DNA of 64,000 nucleotides from Rhodobacteraceae bacterium (ex Bugula neritina AB1) (GCA_001730095.1 MDLF01000086.1:1-64000); one strand, 5' to 3'; shown: positions 15,754-24,434, counted from the first letter of the stretch. Numbers and translations are program-made. Notes: generated from the sequence alone by a model not told the origin.

Positions 15754-18700
15754 GGAGACGCTCCCCTTCCGGATCCACAAAATGCGCGCTGACGACTTCA
15801 ACCTGGGTCTCATGCCCTTCCAGCGGATTGACCGCGCGGATGACCTCACCCTTGCGGGCATCGCCGTTTTTCAGGAACCCGATCCCGATCGAGGATTCCA
15901 GCACCGGCGAATAGGCCGCAGAGGTGATATAACCCTGATCGGTGGCCGCGCTGACCTCGCCATCTGCATTCATCAGATGCGCCCCGGCATAGACGGTGGC
16001 GCTGCTGTCGACCGGCTTAAAGCCCACCAGCTTCAGCGCATCCTCCCGGTTCATGCCTTCGCGTTCGCTCAGGGTGTTGCCGATACAGTCTTTCTTTTTG
16101 CTGACCATCCGACCCATGCCAAGGTTCAGCGCAGATGTGGTGCCATTCAGCTCGTTGCCAGCCGCGTGGCCTTTTTCGATCCGCATGACGCCCAGCGCCT
16201 CGGTGCCATAGGGGACCGCGCCAAATTCCTCGCCCGCTTCCATCAGCTTGCGGATCATCGCATCGCCATAACGGGTTGGCACGGCGATCTCATAGGCCAG
16301 CTCCCCCGAGAAGGAGATCCGGAACAATCGCGCCCGGCAGCCGCCCGCCACGGTAACCTCGCCGCAGCCCATGAAGGGGAACGCCTCGTTCGAGATGTCG
16401 AATTCAGAGTCCACGACCTTTTGCAGCAGCTTGCGCGAATTCGGACCCGCCACCGCGAACTGCGCCCAGGCCTCGGTGGTCGAGATCAGCTGCACATCCA
16501 TGTCAGGGAACAGGCACTGGCGCGCAAATTCCATGTTGCGGTAGACCAGAACTGCGTTGGCGGTGGTGGTGGTCACCACGAAATGATCCTCGGCAAAGCG
16601 CGCGGCGGTGCCATCATCATAGGCAATGCCATCCTCGCGCAGCATCAGGCCATAGCGGACCTTGCCGACCGCCAGTTTGGCAAAGGCATTGGCATACAAC
16701 TTGTTCAGAAACGCTGCGGCATCCTTGCCCTGCACGTCGATCTTGCCCAGCGTGGTCACGTCGCAGATGCCAACGGAGTTGCGGGTCTGCAGCACCTCAC
16801 GGTCCACCGACTGGCGCCAATGGGTCTCGCCCGACTTGGGGAACCACTGCGCCCGCAGCCATTGGCCAACCTCGACAAATTCCGCGCCCTGCTCCTCAGC
16901 CCATTTGTGGCTGGGGGTCTTGCGGGTGGGGCGGAATTCCTCACCCACGGACCGTCCTGCCATCACGCCGAACGATACCGGCGTATAGGGCGGGCGGAAC
17001 ATGGTGGTGCCGACCTCGGGGATCTGCTTGCCGGCCAGTTCGGCCATGACTGCCAGACCGCCCATGTTGGAGGTCTTGCCCTGATCGGTTGCCATGCCCA
17101 GGGTGGTGTAGCGCTTCAGATGCTCGACCGAGCGGAAATTCTCCTGATGCGCCAGTTTCACATCCTTGACGGTGACGTCGTTCTGCTGGTCCAGCCAGGC
17201 GCGCCCCTTGCCTTCCTTTACATACCAGAAGGGGGTCACATTGACGGGGGCATCCTCGGCCTTGGGCAGATCACCGGCTTTTGCCTCGATGCCCAGCTCG
17301 GACAGCGCGGCAATGGCGCCTTCGGCCCCAGTGCGCAGTGCAGCTGCGGTCGAGAAATCACCATTGGCGGCACCGGCAACTGACAGGTTCTGCGGCAGAT
17401 CCCCTGCCGGAACAAAGGCCGCAATGTCTTCGCGCCAGGCCGGACGGCCGCGCTGGTGGCAGGTCAGATGCACGTTGGGGTTCCAGCCGCCAGAGACCGC
17501 CAGCGCCCCGCAGGGCACGTCGCGGGTGGTGCCATTGGCCAGGCGCACCCGCGCCCATTCCAGCCCCAGCCGGCCCTTGGTATCGATCACCTGCGCACCG
17601 GCGAACAGCTCAGCCCCTTCGACCGCAGGCGCGTCGGCACGGGTGTCGACCACAGCCGTCACCTTTACCCCTTTGGCGATCAGATCCGCAGCGGTGCGGT
17701 GGCCGTCGTCATTGTTGGTGAAAACCGCAACCGTCTGATCCGGCGTCACCGCCCAGCGGTTGGCATAGGCGCGCACGGCACCCGCCAGCATCACACCCGG
17801 ACGGTCGTTGTTTTCAAAGGCGATGGGTCGTTCCGTTGCACCAGCCGCCAGCATCGCCCGCTTGGAATAGATTCGCCACAGGATCTGCCGTGGCTTGCCC
17901 GCTTCCGGTGCCAACACATGGTCAGCAGTGCGTTCAACCGCACCATAGATACCGTGGTCAAAGGCGCCGATGATGGTGGTGCGCGGCATCACCCGCACAT
18001 TCGGCATCGACACCAGCTCCGCCTGCGCCTGTTCAACCCAGGCCGAACCAGCCAGATCACCAATGCCAAAGGTTTCGGCATTCAGGCGCCCGCCCAGCAG
18101 GAAGTCTTCGTCTGCGATGATCACCTGCGCGCCGGCGCGGCCAGCCGTCAGTGCCGCCATCAGGCCGGTGGGACCGGCCCCGATCACCAGCAGATCGCAA
18201 TGCAGAAAGCCCTTGTCATAGGCGTCCGGGTCATCCTCGAAACTGATGCTGCCCAGACCTGCCGCCTTGCGGATGATGGGCTCGTACAGCTTCTCCCAGA
18301 AGGCCGCAGGCCACATGAAGGTCTTGTAGTAGAAGCCGGCCGTCAGGAAGTTGGAGAACCGGTCGTTGATTGCCATGAAGTCATGCTGCAGCGACGGCCA
18401 GCGGTTCTGTGAGTTCGCCTCCAACCCGTCATACAGTTCTGCCACGGTGGCGCGGGTGTTCGGCTCCTGCCGCCCGCCGCTGCGCAGCTCGACCAGCGCG
18501 TTCGGCTCTTCCGACCCCGAGGTCAGAGGCCCGCGTGGACGGTGGTATTTGAACGAGCGGCCCATGAGCCGCACACCGTTGGCCAAAAGAGCCGAGGCCA
18601 GCGTGTCGCCCTCATGCCCTTCATAGCGCTTGCCATCAAAGGAAAAGCCCAACTTTCGGGCACCGTTGATCAGCCCGCCGTCCAGACGGTTGACCTGCAC

Positions 18701-18772
18701 TCCCTTGCGGGCACCATTGCTGCCATCGGCGCGAAACGCCATGGCACCGGTATTGATCACTGCGTCAGTCAT
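15746..18772 (-). CDS. mgdC: N-methylglutamate dehydrogenase subunit C (sarcosine oxidase alpha-like)
   Basis: This 1008-residue SoxA-type subunit has, in order, an N-terminal 2Fe-2S-fold-like segment (FDGKRYEGHEGDTLASALLANG), an NAD/FAD domain with LLVIGAGPTGLMAALTAGRAGA near residue 195 and RPIAFENNDRPGVMLAGA near 325, and a C-terminal GcvT-like folate domain with the binding loop FRISFSGELAYEIAVP near 815. It would accept the methyl carbon of N-methylglutamate as methylene-THF and carry the pyridine-nucleotide side of the enzyme. The start overlaps the mgdB stop by four bases (ATGA). Confidence 0.92.
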   Translation of the reverse strand: MTDAVINTGAMAFRADGSNGARKGVQVNRLDGGLINGARKLGFSFDGKRYEGHEGDTLASALLANGVRLMGRSFKYHRPRGPLTSGSEEPNALVELRSGGRQEPNTRATVAELYDGLEANSQNRWPSLQHDFMAINDRFSNFLTAGFYYKTFMWPAAFWEKLYEPIIRKAAGLGSISFEDDPDAYDKGFLHCDLLVIGAGPTGLMAALTAGRAGAQVIIADEDFLLGGRLNAETFGIGDLAGSAWVEQAQAELVSMPNVRVMPRTTIIGAFDHGIYGAVERTADHVLAPEAGKPRQILWRIYSKRAMLAAGATERPIAFENNDRPGVMLAGAVRAYANRWAVTPDQTVAVFTNNDDGHRTAADLIAKGVKVTAVVDTRADAPAVEGAELFAGAQVIDTKGRLGLEWARVRLANGTTRDVPCGALAVSGGWNPNVHLTCHQRGRPAWREDIAAFVPAGDLPQNLSVAGAANGDFSTAAALRTGAEGAIAALSELGIEAKAGDLPKAEDAPVNVTPFWYVKEGKGRAWLDQQNDVTVKDVKLAHQENFRSVEHLKRYTTLGMATDQGKTSNMGGLAVMAELAGKQIPEVGTTMFRPPYTPVSFGVMAGRSVGEEFRPTRKTPSHKWAEEQGAEFVEVGQWLRAQWFPKSGETHWRQSVDREVLQTRNSVGICDVTTLGKIDVQGKDAAAFLNKLYANAFAKLAVGKVRYGLMLREDGIAYDDGTAARFAEDHFVVTTTTANAVLVYRNMEFARQCLFPDMDVQLISTTEAWAQFAVAGPNSRKLLQKVVDSEFDISNEAFPFMGCGEVTVAGGCRARLFRISFSGELAYEIAVPTRYGDAMIRKLMEAGEEFGAVPYGTEALGVMRIEKGHAAGNELNGTTSALNLGMGRMVSKKKDCIGNTLSEREGMNREDALKLVGFKPVDSSATVYAGAHLMNADGEVSAATDQGYITSAAYSPVLESSIGIGFLKNGDARKGEVIRAVNPLEGHETQVEVVSAHFVDPEGERLRG

Positions 18773-19056
18773 TTGCTGCGCCCCCTTGCCCGGGCCGCAT
18801 CGCGGGCCAGTTCGACATTCAGGATTTCATGGGTCACGGTGTTGCGGGTCACCACCAGCCAGGAGCGGTCGCCCTGCTCGTGGAACCACAGTTCGCGGTG
18901 TGCGCCCGCCGGATTGTCGCGCAGGTACAGATAGTCGTGAAACTGATCCGCCGCATCTTCGGCCTGCCAGTCAGGCCGGTCGATCAGGGCCGCATCGCCA
19001 AGATACGTGAATTCCTGGCTGTCCCGCGGCCCGAGGATCGGATGGTTGATAATCAT
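18769..19056 (-). CDS. mgdB: N-methylglutamate dehydrogenase subunit B (sarcosine oxidase delta-like)
   Basis: This 95-residue SoxD-family subunit starts MIINHPILGPRDSQEF. In heterotetrameric sarcosine oxidase the equivalent segment is CPxCGPR, and two cysteines plus a His and a Cys later in the chain bind zinc. Here those positions read His5, Leu8, His59 and Asp63 (WFHEQGDRSW), so the Cys3-His zinc site is lost. GAGGAAGG precedes the ATG. It lies between mgdA (15-base gap) and mgdC (4-base overlap). Confidence 0.88.
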   Translation of the reverse strand: MIINHPILGPRDSQEFTYLGDAALIDRPDWQAEDAADQFHDYLYLRDNPAGAHRELWFHEQGDRSWLVVTRNTVTHEILNVELARDAARARGRSK

Positions 19057-19071
19057 CGCCTTTTACCTTCC

Positions 19072-20322
19072 TCAGTGCAGGTTCGGCTGGGCGCCCTGGC
19101 CCTTTTCGTCAATCATGCGGCCCTTGCGGAACCGGTCGAGCCGGTATTCCGTGGCCACTTTATGCGGCGTATCGGTTGCCAGCAGATGCGCATAGCACCA
19201 GCCCGACGCCGGGGTCGCCTTGAACCCGCCGTAGCACCAGCCGCCGTTGAAATAGAGACCGTCAACATGGGTCTTATCGATGTAGGGCGAGCCGTCCATC
19301 GACATATCCATGATGCCGCCCCAGCTGCGCAGCATCCGCACCCGGCCTAAGCTGGGGATCAGCGCCATGCCGCCTTCCATCACGTCCTCGACAACCGGCA
19401 GGTTGCCGCGCTGCGCATAGGAATTGTACATGTCCAGATCACCGCCAAAGACCAGGCCGCCCTTGTCCGACTGGCTGCAGTAGAAATGGCCCGCGCCAAA
19501 GGTGATGACCCCGTCCAGCACCGGCTTCAGCCCCTCGGAGACAAAGGCCTGCAGCACATGGCTTTCGATCGGCAGACGCATGCCCGCCTTCTCCATCACC
19601 CGGCTGGAAGAGCCGGCAACGCAGCTTGCGACCTTGTTAGCACCGATGAAGCCCTTGGTGGTCTCGACGCCCAGACACTTGCCGTTCTCAATCTTGAAAC
19701 CGGTGACTTCGCAGTTCTGGATGATATCGACGCCGCGCAGATCGGCGCCGCGGGCATAGCCCCAGGCCACCGCATCATGGCGCACAGTGCCGCCGCGGCG
19801 ATGCAAAAGGCCGCCCTTGATCGGGAAACGCGCGTTGTTGAAGTTCAGGAACGGATACATCGCCCGCACGCCATTGGTGTCCAGCAGCTCTGCATCCGAG
19901 CCGTTCAGGATCATCGCATTGCCCCGGCGCCGCGCCGCATCGCGCTGCGCATCGGTGTGCACCAGGTTCAGAATGCCGCGCTGGCTGACCATGGCGTTGT
20001 AGTTGAAGTCCTGCTCCAGCCCTTCCCATAGCTTCAGCGACAGCTCGTAAAACGGCTCGTTGCCGTCCAGCAAATAGTTGGAGCGGATGATGGTGGTGTT
20101 GCGGCCGACATTGCCGCCGCCGATCCAGCCCTTCTCGATCACCGCGACATTGGTGATACCATGGTTCTTGGCCAGGTAATAAGCCGTCGCCAGCCCGTGG
20201 CCGCCGCCGCCGATGATCACCACATCGTAGCTTTTCTTGGGTTCCGGATCACGCCAGGTGGGGCGCCATCCCTTATGGCCCGTCAGGGCCTCCTTGATTA
20301 CTTTCAGGCCGGAGTACCGCAT
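19072..20322 (-). CDS. mgdA: N-methylglutamate dehydrogenase subunit A (sarcosine oxidase beta-like)
   Basis: This 416-residue SoxB-type flavoprotein oxidises N-methylglutamate to glutamate and an imine/formaldehyde carbon passed to folate on MgdC. The FAD-binding motif SYDVVIIGGGGHGLATAYYL is at residues 31-50. A GGTVRHDAVAWGYAR segment near 178-191 carries His182, which matches the region that binds FMN covalently in sarcosine oxidase. Near the C-terminus, GGWCYGGFKATPASG is the substrate-side loop. The start at 20322 (MRYSGLKVI) matches the family N-terminus and follows GAGGA; the longer frame from 20370 lacks a ribosome site. First gene of mgdABCD. Confidence 0.9.
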   Translation of the reverse strand: MRYSGLKVIKEALTGHKGWRPTWRDPEPKKSYDVVIIGGGGHGLATAYYLAKNHGITNVAVIEKGWIGGGNVGRNTTIIRSNYLLDGNEPFYELSLKLWEGLEQDFNYNAMVSQRGILNLVHTDAQRDAARRRGNAMILNGSDAELLDTNGVRAMYPFLNFNNARFPIKGGLLHRRGGTVRHDAVAWGYARGADLRGVDIIQNCEVTGFKIENGKCLGVETTKGFIGANKVASCVAGSSSRVMEKAGMRLPIESHVLQAFVSEGLKPVLDGVITFGAGHFYCSQSDKGGLVFGGDLDMYNSYAQRGNLPVVEDVMEGGMALIPSLGRVRMLRSWGGIMDMSMDGSPYIDKTHVDGLYFNGGWCYGGFKATPASGWCYAHLLATDTPHKVATEYRLDRFRKGRMIDEKGQGAQPNLH

Positions 20323-20595
20323 GATGTCCTCATCAACTGTCCCCGGCAGACTGAATGAGAAATGCGGCAATTCACAGGGGGATATCGGACGCCAGCCGCG
20401 CCGTTTGCGTCACATTCCCCCATCCACCTTTGCACATGCAGCATGCGCCATTGCCTTCCGGCGGCCCGCCATTTCGCTCAACGCATTACTTTTCAAACAA
20501 AATTTTCCACTTTCTCGCAAAGTGGCCGCCAACGTCACTATTGCCTGGTTTACGTCAACCACCCCAGAATTCGCGCCAAATGCGGCAACTGCGAC
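20323..20595. other. Upstream region of mgdABCD
   Basis: This holds the mgd promoter region, which is AT-rich around 20480-20520. A 7-bp inverted repeat CCACTTT (20507-20513) and AAAGTGG (20519-20525) with a 5-base spacer is a candidate operator. No gene seen. Confidence 0.5.
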
Positions 20596-21036
20596 TCACT
20601 CTGACAGGTCTGCCTGATTCAGTTCGTTCAGCAGATCCAAAAGCGCTTCGTATCGCTCCTCCCCCATCCTGGCCCGGGTGCGGTTCAGCAACGCGAGGCT
20701 GGCCTCAATATTATCAGCAATGATTTTCTCTCCCGCCGGCGCAATCCGCACGACCTGTCGGCGGCGGTCTTCGGCGTCACGCTCCCGGCTGATCAACTGC
20801 TTTTCCTCCAGCTTCTGCAGAATCCGCGTCAGGCTGGGCAACAACAGGCAGGCCTTTTCGGAAATCTGGGTCGGATCGATCGACCCGCTTTCCTGCACCA
20901 CCCGCAGCACCCGCCACTGCTGCTCGGTCAGCCCCGCACCGCTCAGCAAAGCGCGGATTGGTCCCATCACACGCTCACGTGCCCGCAAAAGGGCAATCGG
21001 CAGCGAACGGTCGGTGGAAGGCATTATCCTGGACAT
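20596..21036 (-). CDS. hpaR: HpaR-type MarR-family regulator
   Basis: This 146-residue MarR protein matches the homoprotocatechuate-degradation repressor HpaR: SLPIALLRARERVMGPIRALL at the N-terminus, GLTEQQWRVLRVV near 50, then LLPSLTRILQKLEEKQLISRERDAEDRRRQ as recognition helix and wing. In its relatives it represses the hpa meta-cleavage operon until 4-hydroxyphenylacetate or homoprotocatechuate binds. Here the facing genes are decayed fragments of just such an operon, so the regulator looks like a survivor. A second ATG at 21024 is possible. A perfect 11-base palindrome lies directly upstream. Confidence 0.8.
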   Translation of the reverse strand: MSRIMPSTDRSLPIALLRARERVMGPIRALLSGAGLTEQQWRVLRVVQESGSIDPTQISEKACLLLPSLTRILQKLEEKQLISRERDAEDRRRQVVRIAPAGEKIIADNIEASLALLNRTRARMGEERYEALLDLLNELNQADLSE

Positions 21037-21038
21037 AC

Positions 21039-21049
21039 GTGATTATCAC
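21039..21049. promoter_or_regulatory. Candidate HpaR operator
   Basis: The perfect palindrome GTGATTATCAC sits two bases before the hpaR start, where a MarR-type autorepressor would bind. Assignment is positional. Confidence 0.4.
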
Positions 21050-21111
21050 TCCGCTTCCGGCTAAACGCAATTGCCGCCCCGGTTTCTTCTGCTTACCCCG
21101 CAACAGCGCAA

Positions 21112-21366
21112 TTGCCTCACATGTTGATCAAGATGGAAGAGCTGCCGCATTTCACACTGGACTACTCAACCAAAACGGAGACCCGCGCCGACCTCGGCGC
21201 AATGTACCACCACCTGCGGCAGGCAGCGACAAAGACCCGCCTGTTTGCGCCCCAAATCCGGCACCAACCGCAGCCATATGCAAAGGGCGAAACCGTGATG
21301 CGCGACGCAGCAGACGTGATGTTGGGGTCCAATGTCATCACCAAATTCGCAAAGAGCCTAAGGTGA
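21112..21366 (+). pseudogene. 5-carboxymethyl-2-hydroxymuconate isomerase (HpaF-like) remnant
   Basis: The first 55 or so residues (LPHFTLDYSTKTETRADLG, then LRQAATKTRLFAPQIRHQPQPYAKG) match the N-terminal half of CHM isomerase, whose catalytic residue is the proline after the initiator Met. Here the family's MPHF has become an internal LPHF after MPHMLIKMEE, so the catalytic N-terminal proline is gone. After residue 60 similarity is lost and the frame ends early (84 aa against about 125). It reads as a decayed gene divergent from hpaR. Confidence 0.5.
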
Positions 21367-21459
21367 TGTGCTTGACCCAGCCCCAGCACATGTCCCTGTT
21401 TCCCCGCGCCCCGCGCTCCTTCAGCAGCGCCCAACGCCCACTGATCCGACCACCGGCGA

Positions 21460-21850
21460 ACCGCACGCTGGATTACAATGGCCAAGTTGCGGCAATGATC
21501 GGCAAGGCAGGTCGCCGCACCCAGCCAGAGGATGCCAATGATCTCTTACGGCTTAGACTTTGCAAACGACGGCTCGAGCCGAGACTGTCTGCGTCACGAC
21601 AGGTTCAACGTGACGCAGGGCAAGATCCGGGACAGTTCCGGTTTCATCAGCTTCTGGCTGGTGCCCGTTCTGATCCGGCCCAGCTTGATGCCCTCCGCAT
21701 CCTCACCCGCGTGATCGCAGCAATCCGCCAGGGTAACTCCCTCAGCCGGAAGATGTTCCCGATCCGCGACAGGAACGCCCACGGCTCCACTGTCACCACC
21801 TTACAGCCCGGCGACGTGATCTTTACCGGCACCATCAACGACAACACCGC
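21460..21850 (+). pseudogene. FAH-family hydrolase/decarboxylase (HpaG-like) remnant, frameshifted
   Basis: Pieces of a fumarylacetoacetate-hydrolase-fold enzyme occur in changing frames. RTLDYNGQVAAMIGKAGRR (about 21462) is followed one frame over by ISYGLDFANDGSSRDCLRHDRF (about 21541). The first frame resumes with DALRILTRV (about 21690) and LQPGDVIFTGT (about 21803). These fall in family order (LDYEGELA..., ANDGSARD..., LTTRVNG..., LxPGDVIxTGT), so the locus is one gene with at least two frameshifts and internal loss. It probably encoded the isomerase/decarboxylase step of homoprotocatechuate breakdown. Confidence 0.6.
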
Positions 21851-22090
21851 CAATGCCAGTGTGGTGCTGGGCACGAAACGGCAAGCGGCAAACGCCATCT
21901 CCCGCATCAAGGCTGCGGGTCTCGCACCCTGCATTCTTGGCACCACCAACGAGGCTAGGCACGCCTAGGCCGGCTTGGGAGCCCAGTTCCGAGCAGCTGG
22001 CACCGACATCATCACACTGGCCCAAGATTCCCGTGGCCTTGTCGCCAAGTGGAAGGCTGATCAACTGCCTGCCAAAAATCGCGTGGGAAG
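21851..22090 (+). pseudogene. HpaI-type aldolase C-terminal remnant with in-frame stop
   Basis: The frame reads ...AANAISRIKAAGLAPCILGTTNEARHA, then a TAG at 21966-21968, then AGLGAQFRAAGTDIITLAQDSRGLV. This is the C-terminal third of the HpcH/HpaI class II aldolase family (AIxRIxAAGKAPGIL...ALGAxFVAVGxD). The start of the aldolase is missing and the FAH remnant runs straight into it. Non-functional. Confidence 0.6.
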
Positions 22091-22226
22091 CTCTCCCGCG
22101 CCTGGCCGCTGCACTGGCAAAGCCAGAGCAACGACAGCAGCCTTGGGCGTGGCACCGCGCATCGCGCGGTGCCACGCCCAACGGGAGGAAGGTATTTTCA
22201 ATACCTGACGACGGGCGGGAGTTCCC
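22085..22226 (+). repeat. Dispersed structured repeat, copy 3
   Basis: The outer ends GGGAAGCTCTCCCGCGCC (22085-22102) and GGGCGGGAGTTCCC (22213-22226) are inverted. The centre is a perfect 18-bp stem (TTGGGCGTGGCACC... with ...GCCACGCCCAA, about 22143-22181). Next comes a small hairpin AGGTATT/AATACCT before the right end. It lies between the aldolase relic and the convergent 3' end of the MuiA-like gene. Confidence 0.6.
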
Positions 22227-22249
22227 CAGATGCGGTGCGGATCAAAACG

Positions 22250-23911
22250 TCAGCGCAGCACCATACCGTCAGGCCAGTTCAGCGTTGTTTCCAACTGGAT
22301 AGTCCGGCTTTCGCCCGCACCCAGTTCCATATCCCAGGCCAGAATGCCGCGCTGCTTCTCGACATTCTCCTGCGAAGGCCGCGGTTTGGCGCGCCAGGCG
22401 ATCTCCAGATCATCCTGCTGCGAATACGGCACCAGGTCCAAGAGCCGCAGCGGCCAATTCCGTCCGGTCAGGTTCTCGACCTCGATCTCCACCTTCTGCA
22501 TCTGAGCATTGCTGCGCGAGATCAGCCCCTGTTCCCCCTCACTCTGCCCCAGCACATCGCGGCGCAGCCGCAGCCCTTTGATCGGGCCAAACCCTGCGTC
22601 CATCTCCGCCCCCGGCGCCAGCCCGGTAAAACGCTCCAGCGCAACCAGCTTGCCGTCTACAAACCGCGGCACCTCATCCGAGGCCAGAAGCGGCTCGCCG
22701 AATGTATTTGTGAAGGTGGCCACCCGGTAGGCGGTTTCATCCCGCGACGGCACCGCCACTGCCTGCAGCTTTGCCTCGGCTGTCAAGCTGTCCATCTCCA
22801 GCCGCAGCAGATCAGCGCCGGAGGCAACGGACACCGGCAGGCCGAACTGGTAAGTCGCCGCTGCACCGCCCAGATCAGCCCCCCATCCGCTTTGAGCCTC
22901 CTGGACACTCATCGGCGCCGCTGCAACCGGCTCCGCCAGCGCAGACATTTCCGCCACGTCCTGTCCCATGGATTTTAGCGCCCGCGGCAGCGCGGGTTCT
23001 TCAAGCCGTCGCAGCCAGGGATACAGTACAGACGGGCTGCCCTGCCCTCCGGGAACCGCAGTCGACAGGGTCAGCGCCACGTCCTGCCAATTCTCGCCGG
23101 TGTCCTGCGCCAGCATCACCGCGCGTTTCAGGATCACCTGTTCCTCAGTCCCGGTGCTGAGATGCATTTCATAGGAGGGCTGCCAGCCGATATTGCCCGC
23201 GCCCGCAGTGTAGTAACTCACTTTGACGGCGCCCTCCCCCGCCTGCTCCGCCTCGATGTCCACTGCGATGTACAGGCGGTCGTCATCTTCCAGCGTGAGT
23301 GCAGCCAGCGCTGCCTGCGCCTTTGAAAGCTCCTCTGCCAACCCCTCCAGTTGCAGCTCGATCCGGCGCGCTTCGGCCTCTGCCGCTACAGCGGCCTGGC
23401 TGGCACCGGCGGCCTCTTCCGAAATCATCCGGGCGATTGCACTCAAGGCGCTGGCATCTGCTTTGGCTAGACCTTCGTTCGAACCCAGTTGCTGCAGGAA
23501 CGTGATCGAGGCCTCCGCCGCCCGAACGCCGGATCGTGCGCGCGCAGCCTCGTCCCGCACGGCCGCGATCCGTGCCTCGACCTCGCGCAGGCGGGCTTCT
23601 GCGGCCTCGACTTCCGGGTCATCGGCGTTGCGTGGCGGCGCGTCATCTTCGCGCAACAAAGTAGCGACGCGCCGGGCACCGGAGATGTCCACCTGCAAGG
23701 TCTCCAGCAGGGCCGTTTTTGGAACATTCTGCAGGATCAGCCGGTGGCGCCCTTCCGGCAGGGTCACAGCCGCGGTCCGGGTCACATCCGCAAGCCCCGG
23801 ATACAACGTCACCTTGGACACTGTGCTGCTGACCGGAATTGTGTCCGCAACAGCCGCCGCTGCAGCACAGGAGGTTAAGGCAAAAGCCATCAAGGAAATT
23901 CGCATTGGCAT
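22250..23911 (-). CDS. MuiA-family (DUF4140/DUF4139) exported protein
   Basis: This 553-residue protein has an N-terminal signal peptide (ISLMAFALTSCAAAAAVADT). Residues 30-120 form a DUF4140-like domain, 95-215 are alanine/glutamate-rich and predicted coiled coil (EARLREVEARIAAVRDEAARARS), and the rest is the beta-rich DUF4139 domain (GWQPSYEMHLSTG, GENWQDVALTLSTA, ...LNWPDG). The Azotobacter homologue MuiA was described as a mucoidy inhibitor, but the molecular function is unknown. The protein is expected in the periplasm. Two close ATGs (23911, 23905) are possible starts. Confidence 0.8.
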   Translation of the reverse strand: MPMRISLMAFALTSCAAAAAVADTIPVSSTVSKVTLYPGLADVTRTAAVTLPEGRHRLILQNVPKTALLETLQVDISGARRVATLLREDDAPPRNADDPEVEAAEARLREVEARIAAVRDEAARARSGVRAAEASITFLQQLGSNEGLAKADASALSAIARMISEEAAGASQAAVAAEAEARRIELQLEGLAEELSKAQAALAALTLEDDDRLYIAVDIEAEQAGEGAVKVSYYTAGAGNIGWQPSYEMHLSTGTEEQVILKRAVMLAQDTGENWQDVALTLSTAVPGGQGSPSVLYPWLRRLEEPALPRALKSMGQDVAEMSALAEPVAAAPMSVQEAQSGWGADLGGAAATYQFGLPVSVASGADLLRLEMDSLTAEAKLQAVAVPSRDETAYRVATFTNTFGEPLLASDEVPRFVDGKLVALERFTGLAPGAEMDAGFGPIKGLRLRRDVLGQSEGEQGLISRSNAQMQKVEIEVENLTGRNWPLRLLDLVPYSQQDDLEIAWRAKPRPSQENVEKQRGILAWDMELGAGESRTIQLETTLNWPDGMVLR

Positions 23912-23997
23912 CTCACAATCAAAAATCTCGGCGGCTCCCCGCCTGATGCCATGCTACCGCTGCCTGGCAGCTCCGGCCAGCCCGGCCGACGCTGTGT

Positions 23998-24330
23998 TCA
24001 GGCCCGCGGCAAAAGCCTGCCCAAACGCTGCTCCAGCACCGCCACCGGAAAACCCAGATACCGGCAGGAGCAGATTTCCACATGGCTGTGGATGTCACAC
24101 AGAAACAGGCGCAGCCCCTGGCGGCGCAGATAGAACCCATGCTGCTTCAGCCCCCTGCGCAGCTCCAGCCAGCTTTGGGTCGTCTCGAAGATTCCAGACA
24201 GTAGCATCCTCAGCTGCGCCGCCATTTCCGAGTCCAGCCGCTTGTGAATACGCGCGCTGGCCCATGCCGTTTGCGACGGAGCGGCGTTCCGGTTCACGAA
24301 ACCTGCAATAAAATCCTTATGTGCCAGCAT
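23998..24330 (-). CDS. Conserved hypothetical protein
   Basis: This 110-residue basic protein has no recognised domain. A near-perfect AAAGGAGG lies six bases before the ATG, so the start is secure and the gene is probably real. The N-terminal half (VNRNAAPSQTAWASARIHKRLDSEMAAQLRMLL) is polar and helical; the C-terminal half (WLELRRGLKQHGFYLRRQGLRLFLCDIHSHVEICSCRYLGFP) faintly resembles small C-terminal modules of mobilisation-type relaxase proteins, which I do not trust as an assignment. It is transcribed toward the MuiA-like gene. Confidence 0.6.
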   Translation of the reverse strand: MLAHKDFIAGFVNRNAAPSQTAWASARIHKRLDSEMAAQLRMLLSGIFETTQSWLELRRGLKQHGFYLRRQGLRLFLCDIHSHVEICSCRYLGFPVAVLEQRLGRLLPRA

Positions 24331-24408
24331 GGCCTAACCTCCTTTACGCGACTGTTCAGGATCAGCGTAGGTCTGGCCGCGCCCGTCCGGCAGAGGCGCA
24401 AAAGAAAA

Positions 24409-24434
24409 GGGGCCGCCTCTTTCGAAGCGGCCCC
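24409..24434 (-). terminator. Terminator of asd
   Basis: A perfect 8-bp stem GGGGCCGC/GCGGCCCC (24409-24416, 24427-24434) is followed on the minus strand by TTTTCTTT. Confidence 0.8.

Noticed and set aside
15737-17383. A 548-codon open frame opposite mgdC
   Set aside because: It is a high-GC antisense shadow: it is basic and repetitive with no recognisable motif, while mgdC is clearly the real gene.
20958-21968. A 336-codon open frame on the plus strand over the hpa relic region
   Set aside because: It overlaps the opposite-strand hpaR and reads partly out of frame with the recognisable fragments; only its last part encodes FAH/aldolase pieces, so it is not one gene.
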